From the NCBI GenBank assembly GCA_015680685.1, contig MNCI01007569.1, positions 203,258-267,257 of the forward strand: a stretch of 64,000 nt of DNA. Direction: 5' to 3'. Numbering within the stretch: the stretch's first letter is position 1; every line of letters begins with the position of its first letter. The position numbers were made by a program, and so were the translations under genes. The notes beneath the pieces are model-generated. The model had not been told where the DNA came from, searched no databases, and worked only from the letters and a program-made list of their open reading frames with translations. The DNA is from Gnetum montanum. Its lineage: Eukaryota; Streptophyta; Gnetopsida; Gnetales; Gnetaceae. Shown here piece after piece: positions 33,700 through 43,429 of the stretch.

Positions 33700-34120
33700 T
33701 GAGTGAAGGAATCAACTAAACATTAAGTCACTAGTTTTAAGCTATGATAGGATGTGATTAGTTTAAGGCCATTTCGGGCCGTAGATAGTTTAAGGTACAA
33801 AGCGTAAATTAGATTCAGGTATAAAGCGTAAATGAAATTTAGGATTCCAAGCATAAATGAAATTTGGATTCCAAGCATAAATGAGATTCAGATACAAAGC
33901 GTAAATGAAATTGCTAGTTTAAGGCCATTTCAGGCCTTTGAGTAACAGGAGTAAGGAAGACAACTGGTGGAAACGTAAACATAAGCATGAAGCATGAAGA
34001 TAAACATAAGCATAATGAGACTAGCTAGTGGAAAATGTAAAAACATGAGTAATTTATAATTGGTAAGCGTGCATAGAATAGATGATGGCACTGTAATAGT
34101 AGGACAGCATTGTTTACCGG
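33700..34120. other. AAGCGTAAATGAAATT-rich segment of D, no gene
   Basis: Short repeats of CAAAGCGTAAATGAAATT and CCAAGCATAAATGAAATT at about 33795-33915, then AT-rich sequence. Confidence 0.5.
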
Positions 34121-34462
34121 CTAACTTTGCAGCCATTTCTTAATTGATTTGATCTTTAATGGTGTATAAGGACGGGGAGATTTATGGCCCTTTTCCTTTG
34201 CATCACCATCTTCTCCTTGGAATGGTAGCTCAGCCCAAGTTAGGTTGTCATCAGCCACTATTTCAGCTTGTTCGGGTATTTGGACAAGGGATTTATTCTC
34301 AGGCATTTCGATCTCCGACCCTTGTTCTGTCTCTATGTTATCGGAAGATAATGACGATAAAAGTAGAGATCGGAAGGACAAAGGCAAACTAAGATAATAA
34401 TCGGGGCTTTCAATCTTGTAGGATTCCAAAGGAATCGTCGAAGCGACCGATCTGCACCACAC
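34121..34462 (-). CDS. 113-codon sense ORF at the 5' end of D
   Basis: Minus strand, about 140 bases inside the 5' LTR. It starts MWCRSVASTIPLESYKIESP, has a serine/leucine-rich stretch, then an acidic middle (EQAEIVADDN) and a basic end (LKIKSIKKWLQS). It is the only sense-strand open frame of note between the 5' LTR and pol. It could be the N-terminal piece of an upstream ORF or gag, but no Gag core or zinc knuckle follows. Confidence 0.25.
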   Translation of the reverse strand: MWCRSVASTIPLESYKIESPDYYLSLPLSFRSLLLSSLSSDNIETEQGSEIEMPENKSLVQIPEQAEIVADDNLTWAELPFQGEDGDAKEKGHKSPRPYTPLKIKSIKKWLQS

Positions 34463-34572
34463 AATTTTGTAAACAACCTCGGAGGTATTACGTTTACATT
34501 AATTGACAATGGGTACATACAACTTACAAGAATACCCATAAAATGGGATCGGATATGAAGGACCTCCTCGAA

Positions 34573-34634
34573 GGTATTACGTTTCTAGCGCTAGAAAACT
34601 GTAACGACAAAAAACATCGGTCGCTAGAAATACC
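34573..34634 (-). other. Inverted repeat across the LTR / PBS junction of element D
   Basis: Just inside the 5' LTR is a perfect 16-bp palindrome TTTCTAGCGCTAGAAA (34582-34597). The internal GGTATTACGTTTCTAGCG (34573-34590) is also the inverted partner, with a 5-base bulge, of CGCTAGAAATACC in the LTR end (34622-34634). No standard tRNA PBS (TGG start) is seen at this position. Confidence 0.55.
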
Positions 34635-35963
34635 GAACGGAAGTCCACGTACACAGTTCTAACCTCAGATCCGTGCGAGGACTATGCTAGAGAGAAAACG
34701 AATCCGAGGTACCCTGAACGGTCTTGTCGATCAGACATGGACTTACTTGATTAGTAAAAATTTTTGTGATATTTGGATAATAAAATGATGGATCCTTATG
34801 GGAAGATATGATATTGTTAACTTAGCAAGTAGTTGAAAACAACAAAATAGATTTACGACGATTTGCAAGATTCGTATAAATAAGGCACAAGAGATCATAT
34901 TCAGAACATGGGCAATCCCGAGATTTGAGATTCACCTCACAAACAAAATATATTGAATACAACTATTACAGGTAGACTTCAATTTGGGCGAAGTACATAT
35001 CAATAACAAGAAAGTTGTTCAAGGATGATGCAAGCAAAGGTCAATCTACCTTGTTCTAGCGGATCCTTGCACAAGGAAGTCGATCCCGAAGCAGAATGTC
35101 TATCAACTTGCTATTCCTGACTAAAGATCCTTGCCAATTGCCTTCGATGTTCTTCCAATTGCTGATCCTCTTTGTTCTCTTGTTAAAAGCTGTCAACAAT
35201 TATCAATGGCAAGGAAAAATCGCTCACAAAGAAAATTCATTCAATCGTAGGAGAAATTTTTTTTTTGCCCCCTCTGGTCTTTGTCAACTGGAGCATTTAT
35301 AAGGTTAGGGTCAAGCGAAAGATGCGGTTTAGAGGACGCGTGTCCTGAATTTGCAAAATGTTGTTAACTTGATGTGGTGGTTGTTGAGGTCTGTGGTGGC
35401 ACACCGCCTTACGCTCTAAAGCGTAATGCAATGTAAACTGCTCTTGTTGAAGCTTTGATGACAGGCAATTTCTTGATTACACTACACTATGCTGGAGAGC
35501 ATATTGCACCGCATGGACTGCTGATGCTTGTATTATGTTGCACCCTGCTAAATTACGCTGCACCACGCCAGATTACGCTTCATAGCGTAATCTAGCGTAA
35601 AATAGTACACTTACGGAAAATTGAAGTGTTGCTGAAGTTTTTGGGCATTTTCCTTCCTTGATGTTGTGGCAGATTGCTTTTTGACATTACGCTGCATTAC
35701 GCTATGTTGCGTAATGCAGTGTAAGATGCCAAAAAGCTAAGGTTCTCGAAACATAGAGAATTTGAAAGGTCAAAAACTTGCCGCTGTGCACTTGTCGTTT
35801 TGCTCTGTCTTCTGGAATACATTTGTGCTGTGCCGCACAGCATGGAAAAATAGGCTTTTAATCTGAAAAGGAACTTGCTGTGCCACGCCTCGTTGTGACC
35901 CTTCGCCTGAATCACCAGCTTTTTGCTGAACTGTCGAGGCCTCAAAATTTTCATGGTGTTTCA
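34600..35963 (-). repeat. 5' LTR of element D
   Basis: 1364 bp, TGTAACGACAA...GGTGTTTCA on the plus strand; collinear with 21700-23054. It ends immediately before the AGTAG duplication and the resumed gag of E. Confidence 0.9.
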
Positions 35964-37760
35964 AGTAGTAGACACCGTCATGGTGGTAGTTCTCCTTCTT
36001 CTTCACCTTCATCATCTCCTTCATCCTCTCCTTTAGTGTCCGGATGTAGTCATAGAGAAAAAGATTGTGAGGATAAAGGCAAGAAAATGGAAGTCACAGA
36101 TGAAATAGCTAAGACAGAGGACGAGGGCACTCTAGGGAATCATGACATAGAAGAAGGAAAAGTAGGGAACAATGTAGGCACCATAGACACCAAGAATGAG
36201 ATGATCATGACCAACCCCTACTCGCTACTCAAAGCATGCTAAACATAACTGAGGCCATGAGAGTTTCAACAAGGCACCAAAGAGATAGTAGGATCAAGAG
36301 GTTAGACATGAATAATATCCCACCATTTGAAGGGGGATATAACGCTGATCCTCAAAATCACTTACAAGCATTTCATGATGCATGTGCCTTGCAAAACATA
36401 GAAAATGAGTGGTAAAAATTTAAGTTGTTTCCACAGACACTAATAAAAGAAGTTGAAAGCTGGTACCGATCCTTAGAACTAGAATCCATTCGTAGGTGGA
36501 GTACTATGTTAGAATTATTCAATGATAAGTACCAAATGTACTCCCATGTCTCTAACCTGCAAAAGCAAATCCAAGGATGGACCCTTGGATGCTGCCATGG
36601 GCCATTATTATGTACTATTACGTCGTTGTCCTGGCCATGGTTATTCATAGCAGGATCAGCTATGCCATCTCATAGATGGGCTTAGGCATGAAACAAGAAG
36701 AACCCTTGGGACTTATGCCCAAGAAAGGTTATCTAAGCTTAGGTCCCATCAAATTCATAGACTACTGGAGCAAGTTGCTAAGGAAGAAGGTGGGCTATGA
36801 AAGAGAGAGAGTGCGGAAGAATATAACTGAGATCCTTCCCTCCAGAAGAAGGGAGTAAGATTTTGTGAGGATGAGGAATAGTCACCACTTGAAGAGATGA
36901 TGAATAGGAAAAACTTGCCTATCCAAAAGTTAACATCAGAAGTATCAGCAAAGGTAGAACAAAAGTGAAACTCCCTAGATAGTAGGTTTCAAACTGTTCT
37001 CAAAGTTGTAGAGGAGTCTAGAGAGCGAGGTAGTGATCATGACAAAAGAAAAAAGAGAGAAGCAGAAAACGCACGTAACAAGGGTAAGGGTAAAGTTGCT
37101 ATTATTGAAGAGGTTGTGGACTTAGATACAAACAATGATAGTGGATGTGAGATATGTTAATATGACCACCCTAAGGGATGTTGCCCTATGATCTCACATC
37201 TACAGGAGTCTGGGGTGTATGCACTTAATCCATGTGTAAACAAACGGCAAACATTCCAACGATGACCTTATCCCTAAGGTAACCCAAGGCAGTTCCACCA
37301 ACCTTTAACATATTATCCAAGTGGAACTCCACCATAACCAATTGAGCAACATCAATAGTGGTAGCACCCACAATCATGGGGAATGCCACCACCAAGGCAA
37401 CAATATCCTTACCGGCAACCTGACCCATATGGATATTACGTGCAACATCCAATCTTTCCATGTGACTCTATTAGTAACATTACACCTCAACATCACTACC
37501 AAGCCTGCGAGTACTATAGGAATCTCTCTCCTAGGGGTGATATTCCACAAGTGTACCATCCCTCCAATCCGGCCGCATCTCTCCCACCAATAGCTCCATT
37601 ACCACCTGCTCCAGCAATGCAAGGTGAACTCCCTACTTAGCCACAACAATGCAATGCCACAAGGGCTATTAATCCTCAACCTACTATTGGTTCTAGTAAT
37701 CATATGAAGAAAAGACCTTTCTTTAGAACCAATAGTCCAACCAAGCATTTGTAACCCCAA
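35964..37760 (+). pseudogene. gag: gag of element E, part 2 (after element D)
   Basis: Resumes the frame cut at 21699 with RHRHGGSSPSSSPSSSPSSS and a charged linker ending NEMIMTNPYSLL. The Gag core is at 36425-36580 (MFPQTLIKEVESWYRSLELE, ELFNDKYQMYSHVSNLQKQI). A CEIC-x-YDHPKGCCP knuckle-like motif is at about 37150. The Pro/Gln tail at 37383-37640 reads MPPPRQQYPYRQPDPYGYYV and ends APAMQGELPT. Frame changes near 36240, 36590 and 36680. Gag would form the particle that packages element RNA in the cytoplasm. Confidence 0.8.
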
Positions 37761-38325
37761 GTGGCTGAGTCTTTGGACATCTCCATATCAAAAAAAGCTT
37801 CAGATCCCCCTTCGAGCCTAACACTGCATTCAACACATATGGTCATGTTAACACATGTTGTTACTGATTGTATCAAAGCTGGCCACCTTCCCAGGAAATT
37901 ATTTGATCCTGGGAGTCCCCTAATATATCTACAAATCATTGGGAATGAGCTATGCAAAGCTCTTTTAGATTCGGGTTCCAGTGTCAACCTAATATCCCAA
38001 GAAATTTATAAGGCCTAGAACCTACTCCCATTAAAAAAGAGCAAAGTCTATTTAGAGTTGGCTGACCAGTCCATCACTGTTCCTTTGGGATTAGTGGAGG
38101 ACATTATTACCACTATTTGTGAATGGTCATATCCAACTGACTTCCTAGTGATTCAAGTGAACAATAGTAAGTGGAACTTCCCAATCATAATGGGAAGGGC
38201 ATGGCTAAGAACTATCGATGCACACTTAGGAATCCACGATCTTTTCCTAGAAATATCTAAGGAAAATATTTTCAAAAAGATCGAGAAGAAGAAGGTTCCA
38301 TGCATCGCATAGAGTGACACAGGGT
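37761..38325 (+). pseudogene. pol: Retropepsin of element E
   Basis: Catalytic motif ALLDSGSSVNLIS near 37965-38000, then LVEDIITTICEWSYPTDFLV and PIIMGRAWLRTIDAHLGIHD, then KKKVPCIA and a stop. One stop (AWN to A-stop-N, about 38018) breaks the frame. The catalytic Asp is intact, unlike in B (Glu) and H (DSS). Confidence 0.8.
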
Positions 38326-38489
38326 GTAATTGCGTGCAGAGATCATGGGTTGTGCAAAGTTTAACATTGCCTACATGCAATCAGTGTCAACAAATGATCA
38401 ATATACAAAGGTGCCTATATGCAGCAGCCACATGACAAGAAGACACCCAGTGGCTAACAGCTGATCAAGAAAGCAGCTCACTTATATGC

Positions 38490-39300
38490 ATGGAACTAAT
38501 TGAGGGTTTGCCTTTTGCCTACATACATAGCATAGATGCATTAGAGCTAGTCCACCACCAACTTCCCAATCCTAACTTAGAAAACATCAACTGGGAGAAG
38601 TTGGAAATTCCTAAGAAATTTAAACAAGAGCCCCTAGAGCTAAAACCATTGCCCATCGATATGGAATACACATTCCTTAAGAATGGAAAACCGGTAATCA
38701 TCAACGCAAAACTTGCTCCACAACAAAAGGAGAGTTTGCTCAAGGTAATAAAAAAGTGGTCAAAAGCCTTCACCTGGCCATATCTAGAATTAACTGGAAT
38801 AGATCCTAGGATATGCTAGCATAGGATTTACACTAACTCTTCCATGAACCCTCGAAAACAACCATAGAGGTGATTGAACCCAAAGTTAAAGCAAGTAGTA
38901 AAAGAAGCAATCAAACAGCTTTTAAAGGCAGGGTTCATATACCCCATTGCTGATAGCGAATGGGTTAGCCCCTTAGTAATCATGCCCAAAAAGGGAGGCA
39001 AATGGAGGGTGTGCATAGATTTTAGGCTACTAAACATGGCAACATTCAAGGATCACTTTCCATTGCCATTTGTTGACCAGGTCTTAGACACAATCGTAGG
39101 GCATCGCTATTATAGTTTTCTGGATGGATATAGCGAATACAACCAAATACAAATAGCCCTAGAAGAACAAGCCAAAACTATGTTCACTAGTCCTTGGGGA
39201 ATGTTTGCATACAAAAAAATGCCATTTGGCTTGTGCAATGCCCCTACAATGTTTCAACACTTCGTTCTAAGAATATTCCAATAGCAGATAGGAAATGGTG
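38490..39300 (+). pseudogene. pol: Reverse transcriptase of element E, with N-terminal linker
   Basis: The linker (INWEKLEIPKKFKQEPLELK) at 38490-38819 is the point where the deletion in B begins. RT: LLKAGFIYPIADSEWVSPLV, PKKGGKWRVCIDFRLLNMA, FKDHFPLPFVDQVLDTIVGH, YSFLDGYSEYNQIQIALEEQ, YKKMPFGLCNAPTMFQHFV, then after a stop FFMDDFSTYG (FMDD active site, about 39308). It closely resembles Athila-type RT. Confidence 0.85.
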
Positions 39301-40178
39301 TGGAATTCTTTATGGATGACTTCTCCACTTATGGAGCAAGCTTTGATCAAGCCTTGGACTGATTAGAGTAAGTGCTAAAAAGATGTATAGAAACTAATTT
39401 GAGGTTCAACTAGCAAAAAAGTCATTTGATGGTCCAAGAAGGTGTAGTACTTGGGCATAAAATCTCACATGTAGGAATAGCGGTAGACCCGCAAAAAATC
39501 AAAGTCATCCAAGGAATTACCCATCAACCAGAAATTGTCAAAGACATTTGGTCATTCCTTGGACATACTAGCTACTATAGGAGATTCATAGAGAAATTTT
39601 CAAAGATTGCCAAACCATTGGTAGAGTTAACGAAGAAGGACGTACCCTTCGAGTGGACCAAGGAATGTGAACTAGCTTTCCAAACTCTGAAACAGAAGTT
39701 GGTAGAAACACCCATTCTACAAGCTCCTGATTGGTCCAAACCATTCCATGTCATGACTAACATGTCCAACTATGCCTTAGGAGCTGTACTTACATAGTTA
39801 GATGACCAAAAATTTCCTTATTACATCCACTGTGCAAGTAAAAGTATCACTGGTGCACAACTCAACTACACTACTATAGAAAAAGAATTAATGGATGTAG
39901 TGTTTGCACTAGAAAAATTTAGACACTATGTATTAGGATACAAAGTATTCATACACACACATCATAGTGCCATTCGATTCCTCATGAATAAGCCAATGGT
40001 AAGCCCCCATATTATACGATGGCTTGTAATCCTACAAGAGTTCGATTTAACAATGATCGATCGCAAGGGCACTGAGAATGTAGTTGCCGATCATTTATCT
40101 TGCTTGCACTGGGGTAGCAAAGAGGATGAGTATCCAATTTTCGATCATTTCCCTGATGAGTTCCTCTTTGCCATGTAG
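39301..40178 (+). pseudogene. pol: RT C-terminal part and RNase H of element E
   Basis: FMDDFSTYGASFDQALD, then MVQEGVVLGHKISHVGIAVD, SFLGHTSYYRRFIEKFSKIA, LQAPDWSKPFHVMTNMSNYA (first RNase H Asp position reads N), then FALEKFRHYVLGYKVFIHTH, RWLVILQEFDLTMIDRKGTE and NVVADHLSCL. Only one RNase H is present, in contrast with D. Confidence 0.8.
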
Positions 40179-41480
40179 TGAATAACCAATCACCCACGGA
40201 GATAGACTGGTACAGTAGCATTCTTACCTATCTCCTTACCCAACAAACATCACAAGAGCTAGACCTTAAGAAGAAACAATAGTTTCTTCACAAAGCCAAG
40301 TACTTTATGGAGATCAATGGACAACTTTACAAAGTATGTCCCAATGGCTTAGTTCAATGGTATGTTCCTAATAGAGATCAACTGAGAGTTCTCCAAGATG
40401 CTCATGAGGGCCCTTGTGGGGGCCATTATGCTGGGAGATGAACGACCATCAAGATCTTGCTCGTAGGGTATTATTGGCCTACCTTGTTCCGGGACACCCA
40501 TCAATTCATCCAATCTTGTGAGCACTATCAACGTGATGGGGGAATGACTATAAGAATGAAGGGTCCGCAATAATGGATTCAACCATTATAACCCTTTGAC
40601 ATTTGGGGAATTGATTTCATGGGGCCCATTACACCAATGTCCAATGGAAAAGCTTACATCATAGTTGTCATAGAATACTTAACAAAATGAACTAAAGCAA
40701 CTACCATAAAAGATTACACATCATCTACAGCTGCACAATTTGTTCAACAACAAGTCGTCAACAAGTTTGGTGTGTCGTGTGCAGTTATCTCAAACAATGG
40801 TGCACACTTCACAGGTGCAACTTTTTGGAAGTTAATGCAATGCTTAGGGGTTGAGCATAAATTGACTACACCATATCACCCCCAAGAAAATGGTCAAGCT
40901 GAGGTTACCAACAAGGAGATTACTAAGCTACTCACTAGAACCATTAGCAAGTATAAGCGAGACTAGAGCACTAAATTAAATGATGCTCTTTGGGCATACC
41001 GCTCCACATGGAAACTCCCTATAGGCTACTCTCCCTATGAGTTAGTATATGAAAAAATTCCAACACTCCCTATCCAAACTGAGCTCCGTACACTAGCCAC
41101 GGCATGTCACCTCAACCTTCACCTTGATCTAGCACAAAAACAAAGGTTGATGACTCTTAACTTGCTAGATGAGAACTGACTAACTGCCCTATCATCTAAT
41201 GAATTGCACAAGGCATTTAATAAACAACATCATGACATGAAAATTAGGAAAGTTAAGTATCAACTAGGAGATAAGGTTCTCTATTGGAACCCCACACATG
41301 TGTCACAACGTACCACATTTCAAACATTGTGCGAAGCACCTTACATTATCTATGCAACTTTCCCTTCAGCCCAAATAAGAGACTGTTAGTCAACGTGCAA
41401 CAAACAAAACCTTTCCATGAGTTTAGGATAGCTAGAACATATGCTACCTCTATAGGTGGGCAACCTTGCTCATTCTTTTA
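40179..41480 (+). pseudogene. pol: Integrase of element E
   Basis: Zinc-binding part: VLQDAHEGPCGGHYAGR, GYYWPTLFRDTHQFIQSCEH (40380-40530). Core: [20 protein letters not shown], then VISNNGAHFTGATFWKLMQC, where the usual catalytic DNG is NNG, and TPYHPQENGQAEVTNKEITK with the catalytic Glu present. The C-terminal part (KVKYQLGDKVLYWNPTHVSQ, 41230-41320) is a GPY-like region. Several stops occur. The altered Asp alone would abolish activity. Confidence 0.8.
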
Positions 41481-43418
41481 GATCTTTTCCTTACAACTCA
41501 GTCATGGTGGAGATGGCCACCTCTGCTAACCATTGAAGGCACTTAGTTCTTTTCACATTTCTTTTGACAAATTTTTGTTTTACACACTTTTGTTTTGCAA
41601 ATTTTTGTTTTGCACATTTCTTTAATCTTTCTTGTTTCTTTTTTACACCATCATTCATACTTTTACCATTTCTTTGTGTGATTACTTTATTTTTTTCATC
41701 ACCCAATAAGTGTTCATGATGGTGGCATGAATAATACCATATTGATTGCTAATGTTCAGATTTTACCTTTGAACTATGATGTTGATATTAAGGTATGGTT
41801 CTTTGGATTAAACAAGCAATGAGTCCACATCGTTCATGCATCCATAAAATCCTATGATCTCCCTTAGCTTGGAACTATATAGTCCCTTTCTCTAATAAAA
41901 CTATTAACAAATTAGTGGCTGGGTATTTCTAAAACTAAGGACTCAAAGGATGAAAAGGGTGTGACTTCAAGGGGATTCAATGCATTTGTGCTAGCTATTC
42001 TCTTGAGTGCTTGGATACTTTTTCTTTGGGTTTTTTGCCATTCTGACCATTCATCAAATCTCCATAAGTTGAGTGCATAAAAATAAGTCTTTGCATGGTG
42101 TGGTTCTCACACAAAAAAAAAAGTGAGAATTCAAAGCATAGCCCTTAGACACAATAATGAACTTGGGCTACAAGCACTAGTTATGGAACTGGAAAGACAT
42201 ATTACCCATGCCTAAAGGTTCCCTCTAACTAAGGCCCTTTCTCACTTCCTGATTCTCCATCTCACTCTCCTCGGAATGGTGATGACTTTTTCTAGAGGCA
42301 TTCTTGTTGCTTCAAGAGGATAGGTTAGTCAAATATGTTGATGTGAGGTCACTGAATGTGGTTTGTTGAGCCTAGATTTGGAATTAGTTCTACTCAATCA
42401 CATTAAGCATAAAACACACACAAGGGACTTTACACAACCTTGTTATTGGTTTTTCATTCCATTCTCTCCTCTCCACCTTTCTTTTCCATTTTTTACCTCA
42501 TTGTCGGTTTTATCATTAGTCTATATCTTGGTTGATGCATTGTTTTTCCTTGGTAAGTTCTTATGGATAAGTTTTTAACTCTTGCTTCCAAAGGACATTC
42601 GTAGAGCCTATGGACTCTTGGTTTGTAGGTCTGTTAGGGCATCAAGGGTATGAGCCTGCTTTGGGAAGGACCCATTGACATTCCTTTTTGGTGCATTTTT
42701 TAACTTCTTTCCCTTAAACATTTCTTATAATCAACAATTTTTTGTTTCATCCACATCCATGACATCCATTTTATCTGTGTTTCCATTGTTGCTTTTTCTC
42801 CATCTTTCTTATTCCATCCTATCACTACCAGAGGTTCGCTCTTAGTCATGGGAGCCCTGGCACAAATTTTTCAATTTTCCCTAACCCCTACACCTTAAGT
42901 AGTCACCAGTGTTAAATCTCTAGAATCAGTGTCTGCCATAACCATAACTCAGCCAATGCACTTTACATTGAGGCAAGGTATCAATTACATTATGACTTAT
43001 CTACCCTTTCTCATTTGTGACTATGTTGTGTGTGCAGATGATGATCATACAACAATGGACTGGGCCTGGAGGAAACACTCAGGATGGACCGGAACTAGAA
43101 CATTTAAGAAAGGGGTAAGATTGGTGGCATGGCTATGGATAAACAACAGAAGGCACAATCTTGGCATTGGCAGCAACACACCTTATTCTTTTTTCTCTCT
43201 CTCCTTCTCTTCCAACTGCTAAATAAGTCTGGATGTCATTTATGTACAGTGTTCACCTTTGTGGTCATGAACACTAATGCTATCATGTATTGTATTGTTG
43301 ATCCATTCATAGGGCACGTTAAGTCTATCACCTCGTTCCACCGTCAATGGTCATTCAATCAATAATCCCATACCTTTCCAATATTTTGTAAGGAACTCGA
43401 GGATGGGTTTTCATTCAG
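41481..43418 (+). other. 3' region of element E with hairpin and accessory ORF
   Basis: About 1.9 kb, T-rich after integrase (41560-41700), then the conserved hairpin (TTCTCAC 42104-42110, GTGAGAA 42123-42129), a hydrophobic open stretch at 42363-42552, and the accessory ORF exons. The order is shared with B, G and I. Confidence 0.6.
42638..43222 (+). CDS. Accessory ORF of element E, probably spliced, frame broken
   Basis: Exon 1 about 42638-42977 (after TCTGTTAG acceptor; ends MHFTLRQ), donor GT at 42978, acceptor TGTGTGCAG ending 43037, exon 2 from 43038 (DDDHTTMDWAWRKHSGWTGT, WLWINNRRHNLGIGSNT). The 60-base interval keeps the frame, as in B (61) and I (58). The upstream half has stops relative to B. 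After 43219 a frame change separates the conserved tail CHLCTVFTFVVMNTNAIMYC, which is in frame in I. Possible membrane protein; no domain recognised. Confidence 0.4.
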
Positions 43419-43429
43419 TCATGGGGGTA
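43419..43429 (+). other. Polypurine tract of element E
   Basis: TCATGGGGGTA directly before the 3' LTR start TGACGAACC. Confidence 0.85.

Larger units (their letters stand above)
21700..35963 (-). mobile_element. Element D: Tat-lineage Ty3/gypsy retrotransposon with dual RNase H
   Basis: LTRs 21700-23054 and 34600-35963 in the same orientation, flanked by a perfect target duplication AGTAG (21695-21699 and 35964-35968) inside the gag of E. Orientation is minus: PPT beside the left LTR, TATA box on the minus strand, pol at 28054-24672. Pol order is RT, gypsy RNase H, second RNase H, integrase; the second RNase H defines the Tat lineage. The 5' half (28055-34599) shows no recognisable gag or protease but carries a spliced-looking gene on the opposite strand (28721-33076). 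LTR differences are mostly G/A and C/T transitions, as expected for methylated, ageing copies. Confidence 0.9.

Noticed and set aside
41560-41706. Lys/Lys-Gln-rich minus-strand ORF (QKFAKQKCVKQKFVKRN)
   Set aside because: Comes from a TTTTGTTTTGCAAAT-type simple repeat at the start of the 3' region of E; the same T-rich stretch is in B and G.
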